In this document: positions 35,818 to 43,762 of the stretch, in pieces | Numbering within the stretch: the stretch's first letter is position 1 | How the letters are laid out: every line of letters begins with the position of its first letter | Source of the DNA: Streptomyces liliifuscus | GTDB taxonomy: Bacteria; Actinomycetota; Actinomycetes; Streptomycetales; Streptomycetaceae | NCBI RefSeq assembly: GCF_016598615.1 | Contig: NZ_CP066831.1 | Location: 9,796,001 to 9,860,000 of the forward strand | Direction: 5' to 3' | Length of the DNA stretch: 64,000 nt | The notes under the pieces: generated by a model | The model's input: the letters and a program-made list of their open reading frames with translations, nothing else | Database searches by the model: none | Told to the model about the DNA's origin: nothing | Made by a program: the position numbers and the translations under genes

Positions 35818-36147
35818 CTAGTGGCTGAAGAGGGTGCCGGCCAGGACGACGTGGACGGTGGTGCCGCCGAGGATGCTGAGCAGGGCGTTGCGGCGCCACA
35901 GGTGCAGGCCGATGGTGGTGGCGAGTGCGACGAGGGGTGCCGCGGCGCGTGCCTCGGTCACCGGGAGGTCGTGCAGGCAGTACACGACGAGGATGATCAT
36001 GACGCCGGCCGGCATGCGGGCGCTGAGGTACTGCACGGTGCTGCTGGCGCGCAGCGGGGCGAGCGCGGCGAACGGCAGGGCGCGCAGCACCCAGGTGACG
36101 GCGGCGGCAACGCCGATCGCTGCGACGGCGTAGGCGGTGTCAGGCAT
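35818..36147 (-). CDS. azlD: AzlD family branched-chain amino acid exporter subunit
   Basis: A 109-residue protein with four hydrophobic segments, typical of AzlD, the small partner of AzlC. Together they form a branched-chain amino acid exporter. Its start overlaps the azlC stop by 8 bp, so the two are translationally coupled. Confidence 0.88.
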   Translation of the reverse strand: MPDTAYAVAAIGVAAAVTWVLRALPFAALAPLRASSTVQYLSARMPAGVMIILVVYCLHDLPVTEARAAAPLVALATTIGLHLWRRNALLSILGGTTVHVVLAGTLFSH

Positions 36148-36874
36148 GGCTCGGCTTCCCGCTCCTCGTCAGGTGACGGATCAGGAGTCCGGCGGTGAAC
36201 AGGGCGAAGGCGGCCGGCAGCATCTGGCCCGGGACTAGCAGCCGGGCCGCCAAGGCGCTCAGCAGGGCGAGGAGTGGAGTGGGCAGGTCCCCGCGGAGAT
36301 CGTGGACGGCGTCGAGCGCCAGGACGGTGAACAGGGCGGTCAGGGCGAAGTCCAGGCCGGTGACGCCGGCCGGAATGAGGGAGCCGAGGAGGGCTCCCGC
36401 GGTCGCGCTCCCGGCCCAGTACAGGTGCAGGAGGAACTGGACACGCAGGATGCGTCGACCGGACCAGGAGCGGGCCTGCTCGCCGCTGGCCAGTGCGTAC
36501 GCCTCGTCGCAGAGCGCGAAGGTGCTGTACGTCCTGCCGAGGCGGCCCGATATCCGGTGCAGGGGGAACGACAGCGCGTAGAAGACGTGCCGGACGTTCA
36601 CCATGAAGGCCGCGAGCGCGATCGACGCCAGCGGCGCCGCCGCGACAACCAGTCCGATCAGCAGGAACTCGAACGAGCCGCCGAAGGCGAGCGCGGCGGA
36701 CAGGCCCGCCCACCACCAGTCCAGACCGGAATGCACGCAGAGTGCCCCGAAGGCGAGCCCGAGCGGAACGAACCCCAGGCCGACGGAGGCGGAGTCGCGG
36801 AGCGCGACAAGGACATCGGACGGCGCTCTGGTCGGCTGGGGCGGCACCACGACGGCGACAGGGCGTATTCGCAT
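36140..36874 (-). CDS. azlC: AzlC family branched-chain amino acid exporter
   Basis: A 244-residue membrane protein with the AzlC N-terminal block 'GLGFVPLGLAFGALCVHSGL' and 'FMVNVRHVFYALSFPLH'. AzlC/AzlD exports branched-chain amino acids, and in Bacillus the genes are controlled by an Lrp-type protein, matching the divergent regulator here. ATG 36874 is leaderless with TAAAAT 6 nt upstream. Confidence 0.88.
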   Translation of the reverse strand: MRIRPVAVVVPPQPTRAPSDVLVALRDSASVGLGFVPLGLAFGALCVHSGLDWWWAGLSAALAFGGSFEFLLIGLVVAAAPLASIALAAFMVNVRHVFYALSFPLHRISGRLGRTYSTFALCDEAYALASGEQARSWSGRRILRVQFLLHLYWAGSATAGALLGSLIPAGVTGLDFALTALFTVLALDAVHDLRGDLPTPLLALLSALAARLLVPGQMLPAAFALFTAGLLIRHLTRSGKPSHA

Positions 36875-36880
36875 ACGGAC

Positions 36881-36886
36881 ATTTTA
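36881..36886 (-). promoter_or_regulatory. -10 box TAAAAT, leaderless start of azlC
   Basis: The minus strand reads TAAAAT, GTCCGT, ATG 36874. The region upstream is shared with the divergent lrp promoter and centres on a CATATG palindrome (36902-36907). Confidence 0.6.
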
Positions 36887-36924
36887 GAAGGAATCGCGAC
36901 TCATATGGTTGCGTGTTGTGACCC

Positions 36925-36930
36925 TATGAT
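36925..36930 (+). promoter_or_regulatory. -10 box TATGAT, leaderless start of the lrp-like gene
   Basis: TATGAT, CTACTC, ATG 36937: 6-nt spacing and no ribosome site. The -35 region of this promoter overlaps that of azlC. Confidence 0.6.
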
Positions 36931-36936
36931 CTACTC

Positions 36937-37395
36937 ATGAGCAATGAAGTGAGCCTCGATGCGACCGATCGTGAAATCTTGTTTCACATGCGCCAGGACG
37001 GTCGGCTCGCCAACGTTGAGCTCGCCAAGCGGGTCGGCCTGACGCCGCCACCGTGCCTGCGCCGGGTCAAGCGGCTGGAGGAGGCGGGTGTCATCGCCGG
37101 CTATCGGGCCGTCATCGACCCCGCGGCCATGGGGCGCGGACTGGAGGTCCTCGTCGACGTCGAGATCTCCGCCCAGGACCGCAGGAGTTTCGAGGAGTTC
37201 GAGACGACCGTCTCCTCGTACGAGGAGGTCATCGAGTTCCGCCGCATGTATGGCCGCCCCGACTACTTCATTCGCGTCGCAGTCGCCGATCACGCCGCCT
37301 ACGAAACCTTCCTCACCAGCAAGCTCAGTGGCCTGCCCGCCGTCCTGCGCCTCACCTCTCACCTCACCATGAAGAAGATCAAAGCGGAGGACTGA
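36937..37395 (+). CDS. Lrp/AsnC family transcriptional regulator
   Basis: A 152-residue regulator with an N-terminal winged HTH ('LDATDREILFHMRQDGRLANVELAKRVGL', then 'PCLRRVKRLEEAGVI') and a C-terminal RAM ligand-binding domain ('YGRPDYFIRVAVAD'). It is divergent from azlCD over 62 bp, the arrangement of AzlB in Bacillus, so it probably senses a branched-chain or related amino acid and controls the exporter and itself. Confidence 0.9.
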   Translation: MSNEVSLDATDREILFHMRQDGRLANVELAKRVGLTPPPCLRRVKRLEEAGVIAGYRAVIDPAAMGRGLEVLVDVEISAQDRRSFEEFETTVSSYEEVIEFRRMYGRPDYFIRVAVADHAAYETFLTSKLSGLPAVLRLTSHLTMKKIKAED

Positions 37396-37479
37396 ACCCG
37401 CGTCGGTGAGCACGAAGGAAGACCCATCGATCTTCCGTCGTGATCGTGCCGCGGTTGCAGGGCGTCGGAGTGAGGCGGA

Positions 37480-38277
37480 TCAGGCCCGCGGTTTGGCCAT
37501 GCGGGCGTGGCGTGACGCCTTGAGCGTTTCTGGCATGAAGCGGTGTTTGACGGCGGTGCGCCGGGTGGCGGCGTCGCCTCCGACGACTTCGGCCCGTCCG
37601 TCCATCAGGGCCAGGAATCCCTGGCGTGCGACGTCCTTGCGGCTGTTCTTCTTCATACCGGAGCCGAAGGCGGTGTTGTTCATGCCGGCACGGGCGTGGA
37701 AGTCGCTGTCGGTGGCGCCGGGCATGAGGGTGGTGACGCTGACGCCGTGTTCCTTGAGTTCTTCGCGCAGGCCGAGGGCGAACATGCGGGTGAAGGCGCG
37801 GGAGGGTCCGTAGACGGTCTCGTAGGGAGTGGGCAGGGTGGCCGAGAGGGATGAGGTGATGAGGATGCGGCCCTGCCGGTTGGCGGCCATGTGGCGGGCG
37901 ACGTGCTTGGCCAGGTGGACGACGGAGGTGACGTTGAGTTCGATCAGGCCGAGTTCGTCGTCGAGGTCGGTGTCGAGGAAGGCGCCGCCGATGCTGCGTC
38001 CGGCGTTCAGGACTGCCGCGTCGAGGGGGCGTCCGGTCTTCTCCACCGCTTGCCATACGGTTTCCACGCCGTCGGCCTGGGCGAGGTCGGCGCGTACGGG
38101 AATGACGTCGACGCCGTGCCGGGCGAGGTCGGCGGCTGCCTGATCGGTCTTCTCACTGCGGCCGGTGGCCACCAGGTCGAAGCCGTTGATGGCGAACAGC
38201 AGGGCGAGTTCGTAGCCGATGCCGGAGGAGGCTCCGGTCACCAGCGCCAGCGGACGCTCGGTGGGGGTCCCGTTCAT
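37480..38277 (-). CDS. Short-chain dehydrogenase/reductase
   Basis: A 265-residue SDR with 'TGASSGIGYELALLFA', 'LNAGRS', catalytic Ser in 'ITSSLSA' and 'YGPSRAF'. In the last of these Tyr is kept but the usual Lys position carries Arg, unlike canonical YxxxK. It starts at ATG 38277 after a perfect AAGGAG. The substrate is unknown. It follows the XRE regulator by 95 bp on the same strand, a pairing often seen for SDR-plus-regulator units. Confidence 0.83.
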   Translation of the reverse strand: MNGTPTERPLALVTGASSGIGYELALLFAINGFDLVATGRSEKTDQAAADLARHGVDVIPVRADLAQADGVETVWQAVEKTGRPLDAAVLNAGRSIGGAFLDTDLDDELGLIELNVTSVVHLAKHVARHMAANRQGRILITSSLSATLPTPYETVYGPSRAFTRMFALGLREELKEHGVSVTTLMPGATDSDFHARAGMNNTAFGSGMKKNSRKDVARQGFLALMDGRAEVVGGDAATRRTAVKHRFMPETLKASRHARMAKPRA

Positions 38278-38372
38278 GAGGTGCTCCTTGGGGTGGGGGA
38301 CGGTCGGCGCCGGCGGGCGCCTGGTGGTCGATGGCCAGGGGCCGACCGCCGTCCGTACGAGCCGGGCTGGTC

Positions 38373-39266
38373 CTACGGGCGTGAGCCGGGGCGTCCGGGA
38401 GGCGGGGTGTCGGCCGGGTTCTGGTCTGTCCGGTGGGTGCTCCAACTGGCGAGGATGCGGAGCTTGTCGAGGTCGGCGTCGGATTTCCCGGCGTAGATGA
38501 ACAGCACTTGATCCGGGTCGCCGGGGAGGGTGAGGGCCTCGTAGGTGATATCGAGACGGCCCACCGTGGGGTGGTTGAACCGTTTCGTGCCCCAGGTGCG
38601 TTCGACGACAGTGCGCTCGGCCCACCAGGTGCGGAACTCGGGGCTCGCGGCCTTGAGTTCGTCGACGAAGCGGGCGGTCAGCGCATCGTGGGGGTAGCGG
38701 CCCGCTTCGGCGCGCAGGACGCCTACGACTTCGGACGTGACCTTCGCCCAGTCGAGGTAGAGGTCACGGGCGGCAGGATCCAGAAGCAGCCAGCGCAGCA
38801 GGTTGCGGTCGTCGGCGGCGCGTTGGCCGAACGGGGTCAGGAGGGCGTCCAGGAGAGCGTTGGAGGCCAGGACCTCGTTGCGGCGACCGAGGACGAAGGC
38901 GGGCTGGTCGTGCATGCCGTCGAGAATGCGCAGCAGGTCGGGGCGTACCTCCTGGCGCGGCGCAGGCTCCCTCACCGCCTGCCGGGGCTGAGGGCGGAGC
39001 AGGTCGCGCAGGTACTGGGTCTCGGCCTGGGTCAGCCGCAGCGCCTCGGCGATGGACAGGATGACGCCTTCCGAGGCGCTGGTGAGCCGTCCCTGTTCGA
39101 GGCGTGTGTAGTAGTCCACGCTGACGCCGGCCAACTGCGCGACCTCCTCGCGACGCAGGCCCGGGACGCGGCGGCCCGGATGGTTGGCCAGCCCGGCCTG
39201 CGAGGGCCGGACGGCGTCACGCCGGGTGCGCAAAAACTCTTTGAGCTCTTCGGCTTTCTTCGCCAT
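38373..39266 (-). CDS. XRE-family regulator with MmyB-like ligand domain
   Basis: A 297-residue regulator. It has an N-terminal HTH with 'PGLRREEVAQLAGVSVDYYTRLEQGR', and a C-terminal PAS-like domain with 'NRLLRWLLLDP'-like spacing ('DRNLLRWLLLDPAARDLY') as in MmyB, which binds lipidic ligands. ATG 39266 gives the usual family length. It is likely to control the downstream SDR gene. Confidence 0.87.
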   Translation of the reverse strand: MAKKAEELKEFLRTRRDAVRPSQAGLANHPGRRVPGLRREEVAQLAGVSVDYYTRLEQGRLTSASEGVILSIAEALRLTQAETQYLRDLLRPQPRQAVREPAPRQEVRPDLLRILDGMHDQPAFVLGRRNEVLASNALLDALLTPFGQRAADDRNLLRWLLLDPAARDLYLDWAKVTSEVVGVLRAEAGRYPHDALTARFVDELKAASPEFRTWWAERTVVERTWGTKRFNHPTVGRLDITYEALTLPGDPDQVLFIYAGKSDADLDKLRILASWSTHRTDQNPADTPPPGRPGSRP

Positions 39267-39848
39267 GCCTGCCAGTGTTCCCCCGGTCGGGGTGCGGATC
39301 CACCGACGAAGGGGGGCAGGTCTTTCCCGGTCAGGAGTGTCCCCCGCCACAGCACTGCCTGCGGCTTTGTCAGGTGTCCGACCGGTCGGGCGGCCACCGC
39401 GGCGACGTCGGACAGTTCGCCGACACCCTCGCTCGGCCCGCCGCCGTCGCCGAAGAGCGGCCGGAGAAGACGCCATGGAGCCCCGCAGACCCGGCACGCC
39501 TGGCGCAGGTCCTCGCACCTCTCGCCGCGGCCGGCCACCAGGTCATCGCCCCCGACTGCCGCGGTGCCGGCGCGTCGGCCAAGCCCCGCGACGGCTACGA
39601 CAAGGGGACGATGGCCGGGGTCTCCGGAACATCGTCGGCGCGTACGGAGTCGAACTCCTTGCCGTCCGGTGCAGTCCGCTTCCGTCCGCAGAGGGGCGGT
39701 TCTCGGGGATCAACGATGCATCGGCAGCAGCTCGGCGCGTGTGCGGCTCGGGTTAGGGTCGTGTGAGCGTGTGCTTTCCCGCAGGCAGCCGCAGCGGTCG
39801 TTGCCGACCGGACATGATCGAGCGGGCGGAAACGGGGGAGACGGCAGG
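39267..39848. other. Intergenic region containing decayed coding sequence
   Basis: 580 bp between the divergent XRE and Ppx genes. The middle contains an alpha/beta hydrolase remnant (listed separately). The remainder shows no convincing frame, and the GGGGGAG ribosome site of the Ppx gene lies at its right end. Confidence 0.5.
39470..39640 (+). pseudogene. Remnant of an alpha/beta hydrolase (epoxide-hydrolase type)
   Basis: The frame reads 'LAPLAAAGHQVIAPDCRGAG' followed by 'ASAKPRDGYDKGTMAG', the region after beta-strand 4 of epoxide-hydrolase-like proteins. Neither the upstream HGFP oxyanion segment nor the nucleophile elbow follows in any frame. It is therefore an isolated fragment, and its borders are approximate. 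Confidence 0.5.
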
Positions 39849-40826
39849 ATGGGGCGGGGAAGGCCGGAGCAGGCCGCGGTACTGGACGTCGGTTGCCACA
39901 GCGCACTGCTGACAGTGGTCCGGTGGCGCCCGGGTGCGGGACTGGAGCCGGTCTTCTCGTACAAGACCCGGCTACGGCTGCACGAGGAGCTCGACGGCAG
40001 AGGCCGCCTGCGCAAGGTCGGGATCACCAGCGTGCAGCACGCCGTGGCCGAAGCGATGGCCGCCGTCCGGGTCCGCCGCCCGCCGACCGTGTTCCCCTTC
40101 GCGACCTCGGTCATCCGGGACGCGCCCAATCGGGAACAGGTGATCGCGCAGGTGGCCCGTGCCACCGGTACGCGGCTGCTGGTCCTGCCCGGTGAGGAGG
40201 AGGCACGCCTGGCCTATGTGGCGGCCCGGCAGTGGACGGGTTCCGGGAGCGGCCCGCTGCTGATGCTGGACATCGGTGGCGGCACCGTGGAGATCGCCTC
40301 GGGCCGTGGAGCGCGTCCTCGCAGTGTGCTCTCGCTGCCGTTGGGCGCGCGGCGCATCACCCGGGACTGGCTTCCGGGCGGCACCGTTCCGTCCGCGGCA
40401 CGTCTGGAGGAGGTCCGGGAGTTCCTCGGCCATGCCCTGAGTACGGCCCCCGGCCTGCCGGTGGCCGCACGGGACGGGAGCGTCGTCGCCTGCTCCAAGA
40501 CCTTCGAGCAACTCGCCCGCCTGGCCGGCACTTCGTCCAGGCGCAGAAGAGCGCATGCCGGGCGGCAGTTGACGCTGTCCCAGTTGCGGCGGTGGATCCC
40601 GGTGCTGGCCGGAGCGGATCCCGCCCGTCGGACCCGACTGCCGGGCATCTCCCGGCACCGCGCGGGGCAGGCCCTGGCCGGCGCTCTCGTCGCCGAGGCA
40701 CTCCTCACGGCGTGCGAGGCCGAGAGCATCGGCATCTCCCCGTGGTCGACCAGGGAGGGCCTTCTCCTTGAGCACCTCGGCGTGGTCCCGGCAGAACCCG
40801 GGCACGACCTCCCTCTCGTCGGCTGA
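39849..40826 (+). CDS. Ppx/GppA phosphatase family protein
   Basis: A 325-residue protein of the actin-like ASKHA fold. It has an N-terminal 'VLDVGCHSALLTVV' phosphate-1 motif, 'FATSVIRDAPNREQV', the phosphate-2 motif 'LMLDIGGGTVEIA', and 'LPLGARRITRDWLPGG'. Family members hydrolyse polyphosphate or pppGpp. The first motif has Cys-His (DVGCHS) where DIGSNS is usual, so catalytic specificity may differ. ATG 39849 has GGAG 8 nt upstream. Any longer upstream frame runs through the XRE gene antisense and is not real. Confidence 0.82.
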   Translation: MGRGRPEQAAVLDVGCHSALLTVVRWRPGAGLEPVFSYKTRLRLHEELDGRGRLRKVGITSVQHAVAEAMAAVRVRRPPTVFPFATSVIRDAPNREQVIAQVARATGTRLLVLPGEEEARLAYVAARQWTGSGSGPLLMLDIGGGTVEIASGRGARPRSVLSLPLGARRITRDWLPGGTVPSAARLEEVREFLGHALSTAPGLPVAARDGSVVACSKTFEQLARLAGTSSRRRRAHAGRQLTLSQLRRWIPVLAGADPARRTRLPGISRHRAGQALAGALVAEALLTACEAESIGISPWSTREGLLLEHLGVVPAEPGHDLPLVG

Positions 40827-41125
40827 CCGCCGGACCGACGCGGCTGGCCGCGAAGGCGGGGCTTCTACGGTTCCAGGGTCTTCGCCCATGAGAGCGGGAG
40901 GCCTCACAGCCAGTCGTCGCGGCGGAACGCAACTCGGCGAAGCGCGTGATGCGTTCCGCCGCCTGCGTGAGGTGGTCGCTCACGTCCCGCAGGGAGGTGC
41001 CGATCTCCGGGGCGAATCCCGGCACCTCCCTCGGCCGGGTCCCGCAGCGGCATCGCGAGCGTAATCACCGCGCGCCGCCGCTCCGGCACCTCCCGCTCGA
41101 GCTGGTGGCACGGTGGCAGGACGGG
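40827..41125. other. Intergenic region without a recognisable gene
   Basis: About 300 bp between the convergent Ppx and ACR3-like genes. Minus-strand frames are open but match nothing I recognise; this may be decayed coding sequence. No clear terminator hairpin. Confidence 0.4.
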
Positions 41126-42181
41126 TCAGCCGGAGACGGTGATTCGGTCGGCCGGGACGAGACGGGGGACGAGGCGGACGTACGCGATCATGCCGAGGAC
41201 CTCGACCAGGGTCTGGGTGACCACGACCACCGCGGCCACCGACAGGGCATCGGGCAGGGCCAGGGCCAGGGGCAGGACGACCAGGGAGTTGCGGGTCGCG
41301 CCGGTGAAGACGACGGCCCGGGAGGCGGGGGCGTCGAGGCGGAACAGGCGGGCGACGGCCTTCCCGGCGTACGCCATCACGATCAGGAACACCACGTAGA
41401 ACGGGATGACGGCCGCGACATCGGCGAGGCTGCCGCCGAGCTTGGGGACCTGGGAGGCCACCACGACCAGCAGGGTGGCGGCCATCAGCGGGACCATCGC
41501 AGTGCTCGCGGCGTCGGCGACACTCTGCCCGGCCGGCCGGCGGGCCGCCCACGTCTGCAAGGTCCACGCCAGCGCCAGCGGGATGACGATCAGCACGAGG
41601 AACGCCTCGACGAACGGGTCGACCTCGACGATGTCGGCCAGCTCCGAGCCCATGAAGACGTACAGGAACCCGGGCAGCAGGATCATCTGCGCGACCAGCA
41701 GCAGCGGGGTGGCGGCCAGCAGCCGACGGCCGGAACCCCCGGCCAGGCCGGAGAAGACGATCACGTAGTCCACACACGGGCACAGCAGCACCAGCAGGAC
41801 ACCGATCCGTACGGCCTGGTCGGCGGGCAGGAAGGTGAACATCGCGGCGACGACCAGCGGCACCACCACGAAGTTCACCACCAGCGCGGCCGACAGGAAC
41901 CGTCCGTCGCGCAGGGAACGGAGGAGCTCGGCGGCCGGGACCTGGAGGAAGGTGACGAACAGCAGAGCGCCGAGCACCGGATTGATGGCGTACTCCAAGC
42001 CGGGCCCGGCCGACGGCGCCGCCCAGCCCACCAGGGCGCCCAGCGCCATCGCGCCGAGGTACACCGCGATCTGGTGGTGTTCCATCCGCTCGACCGGACC
42101 CGACGGTTCCCGCGACACCCGACTGCTCCCCTGCTCCGTACCGGCCCGCCCCTGGCGGCGGTCCGCTTCCGTCATCCTCAC
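41126..42181 (-). CDS. ACR3-like arsenic resistance permease (bile acid:Na+ symporter superfamily)
   Basis: A 351-residue protein with about ten TM helices. Motifs include 'LCPCVDYVIVFSGLAGG' in TM4, where ACR3 exporters carry a conserved Cys, and 'FTGATRNSLVVLPLALALP' in TM9. It probably extrudes arsenite or antimonite. It reads in the same direction as the upstream MerR gene, which probably controls it. The N-terminal ~30 residues are hydrophilic, and an internal Met near residue 33 is a possible alternative start. Confidence 0.8.
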   Translation of the reverse strand: MRMTEADRRQGRAGTEQGSSRVSREPSGPVERMEHHQIAVYLGAMALGALVGWAAPSAGPGLEYAINPVLGALLFVTFLQVPAAELLRSLRDGRFLSAALVVNFVVVPLVVAAMFTFLPADQAVRIGVLLVLLCPCVDYVIVFSGLAGGSGRRLLAATPLLLVAQMILLPGFLYVFMGSELADIVEVDPFVEAFLVLIVIPLALAWTLQTWAARRPAGQSVADAASTAMVPLMAATLLVVVASQVPKLGGSLADVAAVIPFYVVFLIVMAYAGKAVARLFRLDAPASRAVVFTGATRNSLVVLPLALALPDALSVAAVVVVTQTLVEVLGMIAYVRLVPRLVPADRITVSG

Positions 42182-42319
42182 AGGCCCGGCCGACGACCTC
42201 CGCCCCAGGTCAGTGCACGTGCTCAGCCCAAGCCGTGCCGACGGTGGGCACGCCGAGGTCGACCGGGCCCGCTCCCGTGTCGCAGGCGGCTGCCCGGCGT
42301 CGGGGAGAAGCGGGGTGGT

Positions 42320-43138
42320 TCATGCGGTCGCTCCGAACAGGTCGGTCAGCAGCGGTGCCGCGGCTTCGGGGGTGCGCACGGTCAGTTCCAGCGCGGCGGG
42401 ATCCAGGTGCAGGGTGAAGTCGAAGAACGAGCAGCAGCTCTGTTCGGCCGCTGCCAGGGCCGCGACCCGCCCGGCCAGCTCCACGGTGGCCGGGAACGTG
42501 AGCCGCAGGCCGTCGGGGATCTCGTGGAGTGTGATGGCCTGCTCCACCAGCTGACGCCACTCCTGCTTGCGACCCTCCAACTCGGGGCCGTCCAGAGTGC
42601 AGTCCACCGGAGCCTCCCGCCAGGATTCGGCCGCTGATTCCGGTGCCGCTTCCGGTGCCGGTTCCGGCGCGGCGGGCCGGAACCGCGACAGCGTTACCGG
42701 CACCGGTCCGGTGGTGGCCGGTCCGGCGGCGGCCGGGACAGTGGGGCAGCCACAGTCCGGCCCGCACCCGCCCTCCGGAGCCGGACCCGACAAGTCGGCG
42801 TGAACGGCGGCAAGATGTGCGGAGAATGCCGACAAGTCGGCGATCCGGCCCTCGGTCTCCGCGATGCGGCCCGCGACCAGCGGCACCATCCGCCCACGGA
42901 CCGCCGCGCACACCCCCTCCTCCCGGACGTCCAGGAGCTCGCGGATCTCCTCCAGGGCCAGGCCCAGGAGCTTGGCCGAGGAGATGAAACCCAGGCGCTC
43001 GACGGCGTCCTCGCCGTAGACGCGGTAACCCGAAGGGGTCCGCCCGGCCGGCAGCAGCCCGGCGTCCTCGTAGAAACGCAGCGTGGTGGCGGGAACACCG
43101 CAGCGTTCCGCCAGCTGCGAGATCCGATAGGTGCCCAT
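42320..43138 (-). CDS. MerR-family metalloregulator with extended C-terminal domain
   Basis: A 272-residue protein. A MerR HTH ('YRISQLAERCGVPATTLRFYE', then 'RTPSGYRVY') and a dimerisation helix are followed by a Cys-rich metal site 'GGCGPDCGCP' near residue 130 and an extra domain of about 100 residues with 'LAAAEQSCCSFFDFTLHLD'. The extra Cys-rich half is longer than classical MerR and resembles mercury/arsenic-type variants in Streptomyces. An ideal MerR operator precedes it. The metal is not certain. Confidence 0.85.
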   Translation of the reverse strand: MGTYRISQLAERCGVPATTLRFYEDAGLLPAGRTPSGYRVYGEDAVERLGFISSAKLLGLALEEIRELLDVREEGVCAAVRGRMVPLVAGRIAETEGRIADLSAFSAHLAAVHADLSGPAPEGGCGPDCGCPTVPAAAGPATTGPVPVTLSRFRPAAPEPAPEAAPESAAESWREAPVDCTLDGPELEGRKQEWRQLVEQAITLHEIPDGLRLTFPATVELAGRVAALAAAEQSCCSFFDFTLHLDPAALELTVRTPEAAAPLLTDLFGATA

Positions 43139-43146
43139 GCCCCCGA

Positions 43147-43177
43147 CGGTAGACCTTCGACCCGACTCGAAGGTCAA
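43147..43177 (-). promoter_or_regulatory. MerR-type promoter/operator
   Basis: On the minus strand TTGACC (43177-43172) is followed by a long 18-20 bp spacer and TCTACC/TACCGT near 43146-43153. The spacer is occupied by the perfect dyad ACCTTCGA-N6-TCGAAGGT (43153-43174). An over-long spacer containing a dyad is the signature of MerR-activated promoters. It should drive merR and possibly the downstream permease. Confidence 0.82.
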
Positions 43178-43414
43178 GCCCTCTGACGTGGGACGGCGGT
43201 AGCGCTCGGCGGAGCGCTCAGGCGTCCGGGAGCATCGAGCGCTGGTGGACGAGCTCACCGCCGAGCGGTTCCCATGCCAGTACGCCCAGCAGCTCGGCAT
43301 CGTTGGTGGTGGGCCTCGTCGGCGGCCCTGCGCAGGGCCGCCGGGCCGGAGGTGGGCCTTGGGTGTCGCAACTGAACTCGATGGTTCATGATTTCCTGAA
43401 TTCATGATGAGGTG

Positions 43415-43420
43415 TATCTT
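43415..43420 (+). promoter_or_regulatory. -10 box TATCTT, leaderless start of the CmtR-like gene
   Basis: TATCTT, CAAGAT, GTG 43427. It decides the start over an in-frame GTG at 43412. Just upstream are two copies of TTCATGAT (43385-43392 and 43401-43408), candidate repressor contacts. Confidence 0.6.
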
Positions 43421-43426
43421 CAAGAT

Positions 43427-43762
43427 GTGCTGACTATTGCCTCCGACATCGAGGTGCTGGCCCGATTCGGCCGTGCGCTCGCAGACCCGATCCGCTGCCG
43501 GCTGCTGCTCGCGCTGCGCGAGGCCCCGGCCCACCCTTCCGATCTCGCCGACGCCCTCGGCATCTCCCGTACGAGGCTGTCGAACCACCTGGCGTGCCTG
43601 CGGGACTGCGGTCTGGTGATCGCCATCCCCGTCGGCCGCCGCACCCGCTACGAGCTGGCCGACGAACGTCTCGGTCATGCCCTCGACCACCTGCGCAACG
43701 CCGTGGTCGCGGTCGAGGCCGACAAGACCTGCCCGGACGCCGAGACGCGGGGCTGCTGTTGA
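43427..43762 (+). CDS. CmtR-like ArsR/SmtB family metal sensor
   Basis: A 111-residue winged-helix repressor. The segment 'SNHLACLRDCGLV' reproduces the Cys pair on the recognition region of mycobacterial CmtR, and a third Cys follows in 'DKTCPD', matching the Cd/Pb-binding C57-C61-C102 set of that protein. The N-terminus from GTG 43427 also aligns with CmtR. It should repress the coupled CDF exporter until Cd, Pb or a similar metal is bound. The stop overlaps the next start as TGATG. Confidence 0.85.
   Translation: MLTIASDIEVLARFGRALADPIRCRLLLALREAPAHPSDLADALGISRTRLSNHLACLRDCGLVIAIPVGRRTRYELADERLGHALDHLRNAVVAVEADKTCPDAETRGCC

Noticed and set aside
39650..39665. tRNA-like GGAGTCGAACTCC segment
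   Set aside because: Resembles a T-loop by chance; no acceptor, D or anticodon stems can be paired around it.
38433..39848. 5' extension of the Ppx/GppA frame
   Set aside because: The upstream part runs antisense through the XRE regulator gene and has no ribosome site; ATG 39849 has one and fits the family N-terminus.
40827..41125. Possible decayed regulator fragment antisense to the gap (DHLTQAAERITRFAEL)
   Set aside because: Only a vague resemblance, with no conserved motif that I can name.
43200..43330. Minus-strand fragment resembling an aldo/keto-reductase piece (LLGVLAWEPLGGEL)
   Set aside because: Too short and isolated to call, and no start or continuation in any frame.
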